Origin: Pseudomonas sp. VD-NE ins
GTDB taxonomy: Bacteria > Pseudomonadota > Gammaproteobacteria > Pseudomonadales > Pseudomonadaceae
Length of the DNA stretch: 64,000 bases
Direction: 5' to 3'
NCBI RefSeq assembly: GCF_031882575.1
Contig: NZ_CP134772.1
Span: 5,220,501-5,284,500, forward strand
Part shown: positions 46,809 to 57,125 of the stretch, piece by piece
Layout of the letters: every line of letters starts with the position of its first letter
Numbering within the stretch: position 1 is the first letter of the stretch
Made by a program: the position numbers and the translations under genes
Notes under the pieces: model-generated
Databases searched by the model: none
Told to the model about the DNA's origin: nothing
Seen by the model: the letters and a program-made list of their open reading frames with translations, nothing else

Positions 46809-47555
46809 ATGAGAAAGATCAAACAGAACACTTCAAACTTGCTGAAAATAAAAAGCAAAATCACTAACCCAATGACAGTGATTGCAATATTTGCCGCCAT
46901 CTCGGAAACATCAGCTGCGGTTTCCCTGCCATTTCTGGACAACAAAGACAGGGAGATTTATGTGTGGTTCCTGATCAGCTTTCCGTTTTACTTGCTATTT
47001 CTTTTCTTTATCACTTTAAACTTCAACTATCGCTCTCTCTATTCACCTTCCGACTTCGGTAAAGACAAGAACTTTTTAAAAGTAATCGATAACAATGATC
47101 GCGAGAACAAACGAAACACCTCGACGTCGGGACCCGCCGCACAAGGTACATTTGGACTATCAAGTTGTATCGTGCCCAGCGAGTCAGGCCCGGTCGAATG
47201 CAAAGACGCGTGCAAAGTACACAACGCCCCCGACCCGCCGTCGGATACCAATGCAAAACCGAGCCACATTATTCAGCACAACATTCAGCTACCAGCCTGG
47301 ATCAGCGACCTGCATCTCATCGACGCGAGGGATGTCGATGCCTCAAGAGAATTAGTCACGATTCTGGAAAATATCCGAAACCTCGATAGGAAAACTTCAC
47401 GGGTAGTCGTGTTTCTTTCCAATCATGTATCGGATGTTTTACTGACGCAGAATGCCCTGCTGCAAATCAGGCAGGTCAAGAAAGGCTCAGGCAAAACGCT
47501 TTGTATTGTTTATAACCTGTGCTCAAAAGCGGTAACGCTAATGGGACGGGCCTGA
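46809..47555 (+). CDS. Orphan two-helix membrane protein, unknown function
   Basis: 248 residues. A positively charged start (MRKIKQNTSNLLKIKSKITN) leads to two membrane helices (about 22-42 and 52-71). A flexible Ser/Pro/Cys-rich linker follows ('SSCIVPSESGPVECKDACK'), then a soluble domain (about 150-248) with alternating strands ('RVVVFLSNHVSDVLLT', 'KTLCIVYNLCSKAVTL'). No family recognised. Codon use is more AT-rich than the neighbours in the first third, and the ribosome site is weak. Likely a strain-specific acquisition. No partner genes. Confidence 0.6.
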   Translation: MRKIKQNTSNLLKIKSKITNPMTVIAIFAAISETSAAVSLPFLDNKDREIYVWFLISFPFYLLFLFFITLNFNYRSLYSPSDFGKDKNFLKVIDNNDRENKRNTSTSGPAAQGTFGLSSCIVPSESGPVECKDACKVHNAPDPPSDTNAKPSHIIQHNIQLPAWISDLHLIDARDVDASRELVTILENIRNLDRKTSRVVVFLSNHVSDVLLTQNALLQIRQVKKGSGKTLCIVYNLCSKAVTLMGRA

Positions 47556-47624
47556 AAGATGAGTCGTAGCCACACGCACACGGAACAGCAACATGCAGGG
47601 CCGAACCAGACAAAGAATCATGCA

Positions 47625-47663
47625 AAAAGGGCGACCTTGTCTCGATGACAAGGCCGCCCTTTT
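47625..47663. terminator. argG terminator (bidirectional)
   Basis: AAAAAGGGCGACCTTGTC, TCGAT loop, GACAAGGCCGCCCTTTTC: a long stem with one bulge; serves argG on the minus strand and perhaps the orphan gene. Confidence 0.85.
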
Positions 47664-47687
47664 CTTTACGCTTCAGATTGTCAAAGC

Positions 47688-48905
<1,218 letters not shown>

Positions 48906-49034
48906 GCCATCACTCCACGGGGTTCTACGGAAAGCCGAGGAGTCTACCGCTCAAACGCGATAATTTACAGAGGCGCGACAGCTTAAGACGACAAAGCGAC
49001 AGAATCTGTCGAGAGCACGACGATGACCGGCGGG

Positions 49035-49943
49035 TCAGGAAGTCGCTGCAGTGCTGGCTGGCGTGCTCGCTTGCGGTGCTGGAGCGGTCACTGGAGCCAC
49101 GCGCGCCAGTTTGACATTGACCCGACGGTTCTTCGCGCGATTGGCCGCGTTGGTGTTCGGCACGATCGGATATTGCTCGCCATGGAAGCGCACGGTGATC
49201 TGTGATTCCTGAATGCCATTGGCCTTGAAGAAGTCGACCACTGCCAGCGCTCGGCGGCGCGACAGTTCACGGTTGGTCAGGCGATTGCCGCTGTTGTCCG
49301 AGTGGCCATCGAGTTCGATGTGATTGACCGTTGGATCGGCTTTCATGAATTCGAGCATCACTTGCAGTTTGGCCTTGGCGGCGGCGTCCAGATCAACGCC
49401 CTCGCCAGGGAAGCCGATCTGCGATTGCTTGATCTGGTCGAAATTCTGCGGCAGCAACTTCGCCACACAGGTCTGATAGTCGTTAAACGCCTTGCTGAAC
49501 TTGACCGGCAACAAACGCACTTCCGACACGCGGCCATCACCCGACGCGCGACGTACTACCGGGCTGCGACCGTCCAGCAAACCGCTGATCAGGCCGCCGG
49601 CCTGCGACTGCGAACTGTTGAACAGCACGTTGCCGCTGCCGAGCCTCACAGAGCCAAGGTTGATGTCACCACGTCCCGGCTGCCAAGGGGCAGCCGCTGC
49701 CAGCAAGGTCGCCGAACCGCCGCCGAGCATGGCGTTGTAGGCGTTCAGACGGAATATCGCCTGCTCGCCCGCCTTGCGCACGAACTCACCCGAGCCGAAA
49801 TCAGTGATCGGTTGGGTCAGACGACATTCGAACTTGTCGCCGGCGACCGTCCACTCAATGTTCTCCAGACGGGTCTGGTACGTGAGCGCCATCGCCGGAA
49901 GGCTGGCAAACACACTGAGCAAGGCTAAATAACGCTGGCGCAC
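49035..49943 (-). CDS. motY: Sodium-type flagellar stator-associated protein MotY (OmpA-like)
   Basis: 302 residues from GTG 49943, chosen because GGAG lies seven bases before it; ATG at 49955 has a poor ribosome site. Signal peptide (RQRYLALLSVFASLPAMA). N-terminal MotY domain ('ALTYQTRLENIEWTVAGDKF' to about 150) and C-terminal OmpA peptidoglycan-binding domain ('HIELDGHSDNSGNRLTNREL', 'RRALAVVDFF', 'NRAKNRRVNVKLAR'). MotY forms the T-ring in Vibrio and supports motors in Pseudomonas. PAO1 PA3526 lies between argG and pyrC as here. Confidence 0.9.
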   Translation of the reverse strand: MRQRYLALLSVFASLPAMALTYQTRLENIEWTVAGDKFECRLTQPITDFGSGEFVRKAGEQAIFRLNAYNAMLGGGSATLLAAAAPWQPGRGDINLGSVRLGSGNVLFNSSQSQAGGLISGLLDGRSPVVRRASGDGRVSEVRLLPVKFSKAFNDYQTCVAKLLPQNFDQIKQSQIGFPGEGVDLDAAAKAKLQVMLEFMKADPTVNHIELDGHSDNSGNRLTNRELSRRRALAVVDFFKANGIQESQITVRFHGEQYPIVPNTNAANRAKNRRVNVKLARVAPVTAPAPQASTPASTAATS

Positions 49944-50103
49944 GGGAGGCTCCATTGGCTTCTGAAACACAAAGACCGATTCACACTATGTTTACGGCAT
50001 ACCTACGGGATATCGGAAGGTTCCCGCAAAACTTGATAGCGAGTGCCTGCAAGAGTCTTTTCCGGTAGCATTCGCCTCAGTTTGACCCGCCTGGAAGCCC
50101 CTC

Positions 50104-51150
50104 ATGTCCGACCGCCTGACCCTGCTGCGTCCCGACGACTGGCACATTCATCTTCGCGATGGTGCCGTGTTGACCAATACCGTTGCCGATGTTGCGCGCA
50201 CTTTTGGCCGCGCCATCATCATGCCCAACCTGGTACCTCCGGTGCGCAACGCCGCTGAAGCCGACGGCTATCGCCAGCGGATTCTGGCTGCCCGCCCGGC
50301 CGGCAGTCGCTTCGAGCCGCTGATGGTGCTGTACCTCACCGACCGCACCCAGCCCGAAGAAATTCGTGAAGCCAAGGCCAGCGGTTTCGTGTACGCCGCC
50401 AAGCTGTACCCGGCCGGCGCGACCACCAACTCCGACTCTGGTGTGACCAGCATCGACAAGATTCTGCCGGCAATCGAAGCCATGGCCGAAGTCGGCATGC
50501 CGCTGCTGATCCACGGTGAAGTCACCCGTGGCGACGTCGATGTGTTCGACCGCGAAAAGATTTTCATCGATGAGCACATGCGTCGCGTGGTCGAGCGTTT
50601 CCCGACCCTGAAAGTGGTGTTCGAACACATCACCACCGGCGACGCCGTGCAGTTCGTCAACGAAGCTTCGGCCAACGTTGGCGCGACCATCACCGCGCAC
50701 CACCTGCTCTACAACCGCAACCACATGCTGGTGGGCGGAATTCGGCCGCACTTCTATTGCCTGCCGATCCTCAAACGCAATACACACCAGGAAGCCCTGC
50801 TCAACGCCGCCACCAGTGGCAGCGCGAAGTTCTTCCTCGGCACCGACTCGGCGCCGCACGCCCAGCACGCCAAGGAAGCCGCTTGCGGTTGTGCTGGCTG
50901 CTACACCGCGTACGCCGCCATCGAGATGTATGCCGAAGCCTTCGAACAGCGTAATGCGCTGGACAAGCTCGAAGCCTTCGCCAGCCTCAACGGCCCGCGT
51001 TTCTACGGCCTGCCGGCGAACACCGATCGCATCACCCTGGTTCGTGAAGAATGGACCGCCCCAACCAGCCTGCCGTTTGGCGAGCTGACCGTTATCCCGC
51101 TGCGCGCCGGTGAAAAACTGCGCTGGCGCCTGCTGGAGGAACACGCGTGA
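50104..51150 (+). CDS. pyrC: Dihydroorotase (class II, homodimeric)
   Basis: 348 residues. Zinc ligands '[10 protein letters not shown]' (HxH), carboxylated Lys in '[18 protein letters not shown]' (about 100), His in 'PLLIHGEV', His in 'KVVFEHITT', and Asp in '[15 protein letters not shown]'. Length and motifs fit the E. coli PyrC type. It cyclises carbamoyl aspartate in pyrimidine synthesis. The stop overlaps the rnt start (GTGA). Confidence 0.98.
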   Translation: MSDRLTLLRPDDWHIHLRDGAVLTNTVADVARTFGRAIIMPNLVPPVRNAAEADGYRQRILAARPAGSRFEPLMVLYLTDRTQPEEIREAKASGFVYAAKLYPAGATTNSDSGVTSIDKILPAIEAMAEVGMPLLIHGEVTRGDVDVFDREKIFIDEHMRRVVERFPTLKVVFEHITTGDAVQFVNEASANVGATITAHHLLYNRNHMLVGGIRPHFYCLPILKRNTHQEALLNAATSGSAKFFLGTDSAPHAQHAKEAACGCAGCYTAYAAIEMYAEAFEQRNALDKLEAFASLNGPRFYGLPANTDRITLVREEWTAPTSLPFGELTVIPLRAGEKLRWRLLEEHA

Positions 51151-51824
51151 GTGAAGAGCATTTCGACGACGAACTGGACGGTCAAAGTGGTGGTGGCGGT
51201 TCCCGTCACCCGATGGCAGCACGCTTTCGCGGCTACCTGCCGGTTGTCGTCGACGTAGAAACCGGTGGTTTCAACTCGGCCACCGATGCGTTGCTGGAGA
51301 TTGCCGCGACCACCATCGCCATGGATGAAAAGGGTTTTGTTTACCCGGACCACACCTACTTCTTCCGCGTTGAGCCGTTCGAAGGCGCCAACATTGAAGC
51401 AGCAGCGCTGGAGTTCACCGGGATCAAGCTCGATCACCCGCTGCGCATGGCAGTCAGCGAAGAAACCGCGCTGACCGACATTTTCCGTGGCATCCGCAAG
51501 GCGCTGAAGGCCAATGGCTGCAAGCGTGCGATTCTGGTTGGTCACAACAGCAGCTTCGATCTTGGCTTCCTCAACGCGGCCGTTGCGCGTCTGGACATGA
51601 AGCGCAACCCGTTCCACCCGTTCTCCAGTTTCGACACCGCGACCCTGGCCGGTCTGGCCTACGGTCAAACCGTACTGGCGAAAGCCTGCCAGGCCGCCGA
51701 CATCGACTTCGACGGCCGTGAGGCGCACTCGGCGCGTTACGACACCGAGAAAACCGCTGAGCTGTTCTGCGGCATCGTCAACCGCTGGAAGCAGATGGGC
51801 GGCTGGGAAGATTTCGACGACTGA
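51147..51824 (+). CDS. rnt: Ribonuclease T
   Basis: 225 residues from GTG 51147 with GGAGGA upstream. DEDDh exonuclease motifs: Exo I '[15 protein letters not shown]', Exo II '[15 protein letters not shown]', Exo III '[14 protein letters not shown]' with His and Asp. It trims 3' ends of tRNA and other stable RNA. Coupled to pyrC by overlap, the same order as in P. aeruginosa. Confidence 0.98.
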   Translation: MSEEHFDDELDGQSGGGGSRHPMAARFRGYLPVVVDVETGGFNSATDALLEIAATTIAMDEKGFVYPDHTYFFRVEPFEGANIEAAALEFTGIKLDHPLRMAVSEETALTDIFRGIRKALKANGCKRAILVGHNSSFDLGFLNAAVARLDMKRNPFHPFSSFDTATLAGLAYGQTVLAKACQAADIDFDGREAHSARYDTEKTAELFCGIVNRWKQMGGWEDFDD

Positions 51825-51853
51825 TCGATGGTCGTCGGGTAAATCCCGCGCAT

Positions 51854-51885
51854 AAAAAAACCGGCCACGTGGGCCGGTTTTTTTG
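51854..51885. terminator. Bidirectional terminator between rnt and the peroxiredoxin gene
   Basis: AAAAAAACCGGCCACGTGGGCCGGTTTTTTT: strong stem with A and T runs on either side. Confidence 0.9.
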
Positions 51886-51902
51886 TACCTCGACGTTGCG
51901 CC

Positions 51903-52505
51903 TTACAGGGCTGCAGCGTTCTCGGTCAGGTAGGCAGCAACGCCTTCTGGCGAAGCGTTCATGCCTTTGTCGCCTTTTTTCCAGTTGGCAGGGCAGACTT
52001 CGCCGTGCTCTTCGTGGAATTGCAGAGCGTCGACCAGACGGATCAGCTCTTCCATGTTACGGCCCAGTGGCAGGTCGTTGATGATCTGCGAGCGGACAAC
52101 GCCTTTGTCGTCGATCAGGAACGCGCCACGGAAAGCCACGCCGCCTTCGGATTCAACGTCGTATGCCTTGGCGATGTCGTGCTTCATGTCGGCAGCCATG
52201 GTGTATTTCACCTGGCCGATGCCGCCATTGTTCACTGGAGTGTTGCGCCATGCGTTGTGAGTGAAGTGCGAGTCGATCGACACAGCGATCACTTCAACGT
52301 TGCGTGCCTTGAAGTCAGCCATGCGGTTGTCCAGAGCGATCAGCTCGGACGGGCAGACGAAGGTGAAGTCCAGTGGGTAGAAGAACACCAGGCCGTATTT
52401 GCCTTTGATGGCCGAGGACAGGGTGAAGCTGTCAACGATCTCGCCATTGCCGAGTACGGCCGGGACGGTGAAGTCAGGGGCTTGTTTGCCTACGAGTACG
52501 CTCAT
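51903..52505 (-). CDS. Typical 2-Cys peroxiredoxin (AhpC/Prx1 type)
   Basis: 200 residues. Peroxidatic Cys in 'FYPLDFTFVCPSELIALD' (about 51) and resolving Cys in 'HGEVCPANWKKGDKGM' (about 171) with the usual C-terminal tail. 'AWRNTPVNNGGIGQVKYTM' is the Prx1 family insert. It reduces hydrogen or organic peroxide in the cytoplasm via thioredoxin. PAO1 PA3529 at the same position. It is divergent from bfd. Confidence 0.95.
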   Translation of the reverse strand: MSVLVGKQAPDFTVPAVLGNGEIVDSFTLSSAIKGKYGLVFFYPLDFTFVCPSELIALDNRMADFKARNVEVIAVSIDSHFTHNAWRNTPVNNGGIGQVKYTMAADMKHDIAKAYDVESEGGVAFRGAFLIDDKGVVRSQIINDLPLGRNMEELIRLVDALQFHEEHGEVCPANWKKGDKGMNASPEGVAAYLTENAAAL

Positions 52506-52751
52506 TGATATCTCCTGGTGTAAAAACTTGAAGTTCAGGGTCCGGGCCAGCCTGCCACCCTCAGGCGACAGCCCTGTGACACGAACCCCCTTCGCAAGGG
52601 CCGACCATCATACACTGCGAATTTGGCCTGTCTTTAACGGTTTTTCAAAGCAGACGCAGAACGGCGCTGCATTTACGGGGCCAGGCAAATCGCCAGCAAA
52701 TACCGTTCGTCAGTCATGGCGGTTAATCAGCTGAAGCTTTCCGAAAGCACT

Positions 52752-52780
52752 TTGACAATCATTCTCGTTAACATTAAGAT
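52752..52780 (+). promoter_or_regulatory. bfd promoter with overlapping Fur box
   Basis: TTGACA (52752-52757), 17-base spacer, TAAGAT (52775-52780) is a good sigma70 promoter. The 19 bases 52754-52772 (GACAATCATTCTCGTTAAC) match the Fur consensus at 13 positions and cover the -35/spacer. Iron-dependent repression of bfd is known in Pseudomonas, in line with this layout. Confidence 0.75.
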
Positions 52781-52819
52781 CCATCGCAATTGAGTCACAA
52801 CCAGCGACGGTTCTCACTT

Positions 52820-53038
52820 ATGTATGTTTGTCTCTGCACTGGCGTCACCGACGGACAGATCCGCGAAGCGATCTATGAAGGTTGCTGCAGCTATAAAGAA
52901 GTCCGCCAGGCCACCGGCGTCGCCAGCCAATGTGGCAAATGTGCCTGCCTTGCCAAGGAAGTGGTCCGCGAAACCCTGACCAAGCTGCAAACCGCTCAGG
53001 CCGCGATCCCCTATCCGGTAGAATTTACCGCTGCGTAA
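52820..53038 (+). CDS. bfd: Bacterioferritin-associated ferredoxin
   Basis: 72 residues from ATG 52820 (MYVCLCTGVTDGQIREAIYE); the ten upstream codons are not needed. The four Cys of the BFD-like [2Fe-2S] domain are Cys4, Cys6 ('VCLCTG') and 'SQCGKCACLAKE' (about 38, 41). Bfd docks on BfrB and reduces its ferric core to release iron when iron is scarce. Immediately upstream of bfr, with a Fur-type promoter. Confidence 0.97.
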   Translation: MYVCLCTGVTDGQIREAIYEGCCSYKEVRQATGVASQCGKCACLAKEVVRETLTKLQTAQAAIPYPVEFTAA

Positions 53039-53056
53039 TAACACCCTATTTCAAAG

Positions 53057-53083
53057 AACCGGACTTATGTCCGGTTTTTTTAT
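53057..53083 (+). terminator. bfd terminator
   Basis: AACCGGAC TTAT GTCCGGTTTTTTT after the bfd stop, so bfr has its own promoter in 53084-53239. Confidence 0.85.
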
Positions 53084-53239
53084 GCCCGTAAATCAATTGC
53101 TTAGCGTCCAGACGCGGAACACAAACATTCTTATTCCGATTAATTTTCATATATTATTCAATAACTTAGGTTTGACACTTATAAGTGCGAAGCTCAAACT
53201 CCGCCGTATATACAGCGAATACAGGGCAGGACTCCGATC

Positions 53240-53713
53240 ATGAAAGGCGACATTACAGTCATCCAGCATCTCAACAAGATCCTTGCCAATGAGCTGGTCG
53301 CGATCAATCAGTACTTCCTGCATGCACGCATGTATGAAGATTGGGGTCTGAACAAGCTCGGCAAGCACGAATACAAAGAATCCATCGACGAGATGAAACA
53401 CGCGGACAAGCTGATCAAGCGCATCCTGTTCCTCGAGGGCCTGCCGAACGTGCAGGACCTGGGCAAGCTGCACATCGGCGAGCACACCCAGGAAATGCTG
53501 GAGTGCGACCTGCGTATCGAGAAGACCGGCCACGCCGATCTGAAAACCGCGATCGCGCATTGCGAAACCGTCGGTGACTTCGGTAGCCGTGAACTGCTTG
53601 AAGACATTCTCGAATCCGAAGAAGAACATATCGACTGGCTGGAAACCCAGCTGGGTCTGATCGATAAAGTCGGTCTTGAGAACTATCTGCAATCGCAGAT
53701 GGGCGAAGAGTAG
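53240..53713 (+). CDS. bfrB: Bacterioferritin
   Basis: 157 residues. Ferroxidase ligands are all in place: Glu18, Glu51, His54, Glu94, Glu127 and His130. Met52, the haem axial ligand shared by two subunits, is present in 'DEMKHAD'. It is thus a true haem-containing bacterioferritin of the BfrB kind, a 24-subunit iron store. Its stop codon (TAG) is the first triplet of an intergenic repeat. PAO1 order bfd-bfrB. Confidence 0.97.
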   Translation: MKGDITVIQHLNKILANELVAINQYFLHARMYEDWGLNKLGKHEYKESIDEMKHADKLIKRILFLEGLPNVQDLGKLHIGEHTQEMLECDLRIEKTGHADLKTAIAHCETVGDFGSRELLEDILESEEEHIDWLETQLGLIDKVGLENYLQSQMGEE

Positions 53714-53739
53714 GAGCTGCCGCAGGCTGCGATCTTTTC
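53711..53739. repeat. Half copy of the GATCGCAGCC family overlapping the bfrB stop
   Basis: TAGGAGCTGCCGCAGGCTGC then GATCTTTTC: one inverted arm whose TAG is the bfrB stop codon. Confidence 0.7.
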
Positions 53740-53779
53740 AGATTGCACCGGCAACTTGCAGTAACTTTTCGAACGCACT

Positions 53780-53816
53780 AAAAAGCCCCGCCCTCTTTCG
53801 AGGTGCGGGGCTTTTT
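53780..53816. terminator. Terminator between bfrB and grxD
   Basis: AAAAAGCCCCGC, CCTCTTTCGAGGT apex, GCGGGGCTTTTT: two-tier stem with T run. Confidence 0.85.
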
Positions 53817-53826
53817 ATTGGCTGAA

Positions 53827-53869
53827 GATCAAAAGATCGCAGCCTCGTTTCACTCGACAGCTCCTACAG
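53827..53869. repeat. Half copy of the GATCGCAGCC family
   Basis: GATCAAAAGATCGCAGCCTC, then GTTTCACTCGA, then CAGCTCCTACA: an arm in opposite orientation to 53711-53739, the pair enclosing the terminator. Confidence 0.65.
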
Positions 53870-53899
53870 AAGCAGCAGCTGTCGCATGAGACCGGCCGA

Positions 53900-54241
53900 T
53901 CAGGCTTCGGACTTGTTCGCCGCTGCCGCTTCAACAGCCGACTTGATGGTGCTTTGCAGCGAACCGTCTGCAGCCATCTCGGTCATGATGTCGCTACCGC
54001 CGACCAGTTCACCGCCGACCCACAGTTGCGGGAAAGTCGGCCAGTTGGCGTATTTAGGCAGGTTGGCGCGGATTTCCGGGTTCTGCAGGATGTCCACGTA
54101 CGCAAACTTTTCGCCGCAAGCCATGACAGCCTGCGCAGCTTTCGCGGAGAAGCCACACTGCGGGGCATTCGGCGAGCCTTTCATGTAAAGCAGAATGGTG
54201 TTGTTGGCAATCTGCTCTTTAATCGTTTCGATGATATCCAT
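53900..54241 (-). CDS. grxD: Monothiol glutaredoxin Grx4-type
   Basis: 113 residues from ATG 54241 (GAGG seven bases upstream). CGFS active site in 'SPNAPQCGFSAKAAQAVMAC' (about 30-33), Lys in 'LLYMKGSP', and 'TFPQLWVGGELVGGSDIMTE' for glutathione binding. CGFS glutaredoxins carry [2Fe-2S] clusters, with BolA as partner. Neighbour of iron-storage genes. Single transcript. Confidence 0.97.
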   Translation of the reverse strand: MDIIETIKEQIANNTILLYMKGSPNAPQCGFSAKAAQAVMACGEKFAYVDILQNPEIRANLPKYANWPTFPQLWVGGELVGGSDIMTEMAADGSLQSTIKSAVEAAAANKSEA

Positions 54242-54338
54242 GGAGCACCTCGGCTGAACTTTCCGACTCATGGGTCGGCACGGTGGCGCATTGTAACGGA
54301 ATCCCGAGCGCCATGCTCGGTCTCCCCGACAGACTAGA

Positions 54339-56444
54339 TCAAGCCGCCGCCACCGTCACCGGCACACCATTAAGTGCAGCGTTGCCGGACAACTCGTCGA
54401 GCTGGCATTCATCGGTCAGGTCATTGGCACTTGACCCCGGCTGACCGCTGGCAATCGCCATCTGCACGCCCGGGCGCGCATGGCCCCAGCCGTGCGGCAG
54501 GCTGACCACACCTTTCATCATGTCGAGGCTGCCAAGCACTTCCACTTCGATCTGGCCAACCCGTGAACTGACACGCACCCGCTGACCATCGTTGAGCCCA
54601 CGGCTGGCGAGGTCATCCGGGTGCATCAACAATTGGTGACGTGGCTTGCCCTTCACCAGACGGTGATAGTTGTGCATCCAGGAATTGTTGCTGCGCACAT
54701 GGCGGCGCCCGATCATCAGCAGTTCGTCGGCGGCCGGTGCTTGTAACGCGGCAAAACGCGCGAGGTCGGCGAGGATCTCTGGCGGCGCAGCATGCACGCG
54801 CTGGTTGGTTGTTCTCAGGCGCGACGCCAGATTGGCTTTCAACGCCCCCAGATCAATGCCGTGAGGATGATCAAACAATGTCGCCAACGAGAGTTTCTGC
54901 TCGGAGGCGTCACCGTACATGCCCATGCGCAGGCCCATGTCGATCATCTTCGCCGGCGGCATGGTCGGTTTCAGCTCCTTGCCGGTCTTTTCGGCAAAGG
55001 CCTTGGCCAGGCCCACGAAGATCTCCCAGTCATGCATGGCGCCCTCGGGCTTGGCGAGGATTGCGCGGTTGAAGCGAGTGACGTTGCGCACCGCGAACAG
55101 ATTGAACGTGGTGTCGTAGTGATCATTCTCCAGCGCCGAGGTCGACGGCAGGATCAGGTCGGCATAGCGCGTGGTTTCGTTGATGTACAGGTCAATGCTG
55201 ACCATGAATTCCAGGCCGTCCAAAGCCTGCTCCAACTGCCGCCCGTTCGGCGTCGACAACACTGGATTACCCGCCACAGTGATCAGCGCACGGATCTGGC
55301 CCTCGCCTTCGGTGAGCATCTCTTCGGCCAGCGCCGAGACCGGCAACTCGCCGCCGTATTCAGGACGCCCCGAGACACGGCTCTGCCATTTGTTGAAATG
55401 CCCGCCCGAGGTCGACGCCACCAGATCCACGGCTGGCTCGGTGCACAGCGCACCGCCAACCCGGTCGAGGTTGCCGGTGACCAGGTTGATCAATTGCACG
55501 ACCCAATGGCACAAAGTGCCGAAGGCTTGGGTTGAAACCCCCATGCGCCCATAACAAACTGCACTCGGCGCGGCAGCGAAGTCACGTGCCAGCTGGCGGA
55601 TCTGTTCGGCTGGCACGGCGCACAACGGACTCATGGTTTCAGCGGTAAACGTGGCGACTGCCGCGCGCACTTCGTCCAGACCATCGACCGGCAAATGGCT
55701 GTCGCGGGTCAGGCCTTCACTAAACAGCGTGTTGAGCACGCCAAACAACAACGCCGCATCGCCACCAGGACGAACGAACAGGTGTTGGTCAGCCATCGCC
55801 GCCGTCTCGCTGCGCCGTGGATCGACCACAACGACTTTACCGCCGCGCGCCTGGATTGCCTTTAAACGTTTCTCAACATCCGGCACCGTCATAATGCTGC
55901 CGTTGGAGGCCAGCGGATTACCGCCGAGGATCAGCATGAAGTCGGTGTGATCGATGTCCGGAATCGGCAGCAACAAGCCGTGGCCGTACATCAAGTAACT
56001 GCTGAGGTGATGTGGCAACTGATCGACCGAGGTCGCCGAGAAGCGATTACGCGTCTTCAGCAACCCGAGGAAATAGTTGCTGTGGGTCATCAACCCGTAA
56101 TTGTGCACGCTCGGATTACCCTGATAGACCGCCACGGCGTTCTGCCCATGACGTTCCTGAATTGCCGCCAGCCTCTCGGCCACCAGCGCAAACGCCTCGT
56201 CCCACTCGATCGGCAGCCATTCGCTGCCAACGCGGCGCATCGGCTGGCGCAGACGATCCGGATCGTTCTGGATGTCTTGCAGGGCCACGGCTTTGGGGCA
56301 GATGTGGCCACGGCTGAAGGTGTCGAGGGCATCGCCTTTGATCGAGGTGATCGCGACGTGTCCATCGGTTTCGGTGGTCTCGATGGTCAGGCCGCAAATG
56401 GCTTCGCACAGGTGGCAGGCACGGTGATGGAGAGTCTTGGTCAT
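54339..56444 (-). CDS. Molybdopterin-dependent oxidoreductase (DMSO-reductase family)
   Basis: 701 residues. N-terminal [4Fe-4S] site Cys10-x2-Cys13-x3-Cys17 ('ACHLCEAICGLTI') with Cys near 49 ('GHICPKAVAL'). Molybdopterin domains: 'ILGGNPLASNGSIMTVPDVE', 'DPRRSETAAMADQHLFVRPG', 'GMYGDASEQKLSLATLFDHP', and the C-terminal dinucleotide-binding barrel 'RVSSRVGQIEVEVLGSLDMM'. No twin-arginine signal, so cytoplasmic. Substrate unknown; members of this group include formate-dehydrogenase/assimilatory-nitrate-reductase-like orphans. The short gene at 56579 lies upstream on the same strand. Confidence 0.85.
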   Translation of the reverse strand: MTKTLHHRACHLCEAICGLTIETTETDGHVAITSIKGDALDTFSRGHICPKAVALQDIQNDPDRLRQPMRRVGSEWLPIEWDEAFALVAERLAAIQERHGQNAVAVYQGNPSVHNYGLMTHSNYFLGLLKTRNRFSATSVDQLPHHLSSYLMYGHGLLLPIPDIDHTDFMLILGGNPLASNGSIMTVPDVEKRLKAIQARGGKVVVVDPRRSETAAMADQHLFVRPGGDAALLFGVLNTLFSEGLTRDSHLPVDGLDEVRAAVATFTAETMSPLCAVPAEQIRQLARDFAAAPSAVCYGRMGVSTQAFGTLCHWVVQLINLVTGNLDRVGGALCTEPAVDLVASTSGGHFNKWQSRVSGRPEYGGELPVSALAEEMLTEGEGQIRALITVAGNPVLSTPNGRQLEQALDGLEFMVSIDLYINETTRYADLILPSTSALENDHYDTTFNLFAVRNVTRFNRAILAKPEGAMHDWEIFVGLAKAFAEKTGKELKPTMPPAKMIDMGLRMGMYGDASEQKLSLATLFDHPHGIDLGALKANLASRLRTTNQRVHAAPPEILADLARFAALQAPAADELLMIGRRHVRSNNSWMHNYHRLVKGKPRHQLLMHPDDLASRGLNDGQRVRVSSRVGQIEVEVLGSLDMMKGVVSLPHGWGHARPGVQMAIASGQPGSSANDLTDECQLDELSGNAALNGVPVTVAAA

Positions 56445-56578
56445 GGCCAGTCTCTGTCTTGTTCTGGGCGGGCAATCACGTCCGCGGGAACAAAACTATG
56501 GCCCCGGCGCTGTTCAGGCGCCAGCGACGTTCGTCTTGTGAATCGACGCCTATCAGGTGCGCCGATAAACCGCCCCGA

Positions 56579-56869
56579 TCAGTTCGATGGCAGCTGCGGC
56601 GGCGCGGCCAGCTGAATTTCCTGAATGGTTTCGATCTGCTCGTGAGCGACATGTACGCCGGTGAGTTCGCCGATCAGGCGCCAGTGCTCGTCGAGGCCGG
56701 CGCTGATGGTCGCCATGCGATCGATCATGTGGCGACCGGCGCTCTTCACCACTTCGTCTTCGCTGCGCAGCAGTTCGAAGGACATTGAGGTCACCGACGC
56801 GGTGAGATGGGTCAGTGAGCGAGCCGTGTGGCCCAGCAATTCCATTAACAGTTTTTCTTTCGATTCCAT
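56579..56869 (-). CDS. Conserved hypothetical protein (96 aa, helical)
   Basis: 96 residues, all-helical in look, starting MESKEKLLMELLGHTARSLT, with AGGA about nine bases upstream. 'LLRSEDEVVKSAGRHMIDRM' and 'HWRLIGELTGVHVAHEQIET' are typical of small Pseudomonas proteins of unknown function. It ends 134 bp before the oxidoreductase start on the same strand. No membrane segment or metal motif. Confidence 0.65.
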   Translation of the reverse strand: MESKEKLLMELLGHTARSLTHLTASVTSMSFELLRSEDEVVKSAGRHMIDRMATISAGLDEHWRLIGELTGVHVAHEQIETIQEIQLAAPPQLPSN

Positions 56870-57125
56870 GCGGAGGCTTCCTGCGTCGCTCGAAACTTAT
56901 TTATAACCCAGCACTTTGCTTTAGCAAATGTTTCGGCCCGAGCATCCGACCAAGTGATGGCATGGCGCCACGGTCGTAAACCGACTCAAGCGACACGATC
57001 CCCGCCACGCCGCATTGCCAAGCCCTGCGAGGCCAGTGTACAAAGAGGCTCGCTGCTGTCCTCAACCCGGCTTCAAATACGCGACTGTAACGCCAGTGCG
57101 TTCTCCGAATCCCACAAAAACCGTA

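Noticed and set aside
52790..52819. Ten-codon N-terminal extension of bfd
   Set aside because: The [2Fe-2S] domain starts at MYVCLC and the extension overlaps the leader just after the promoter.
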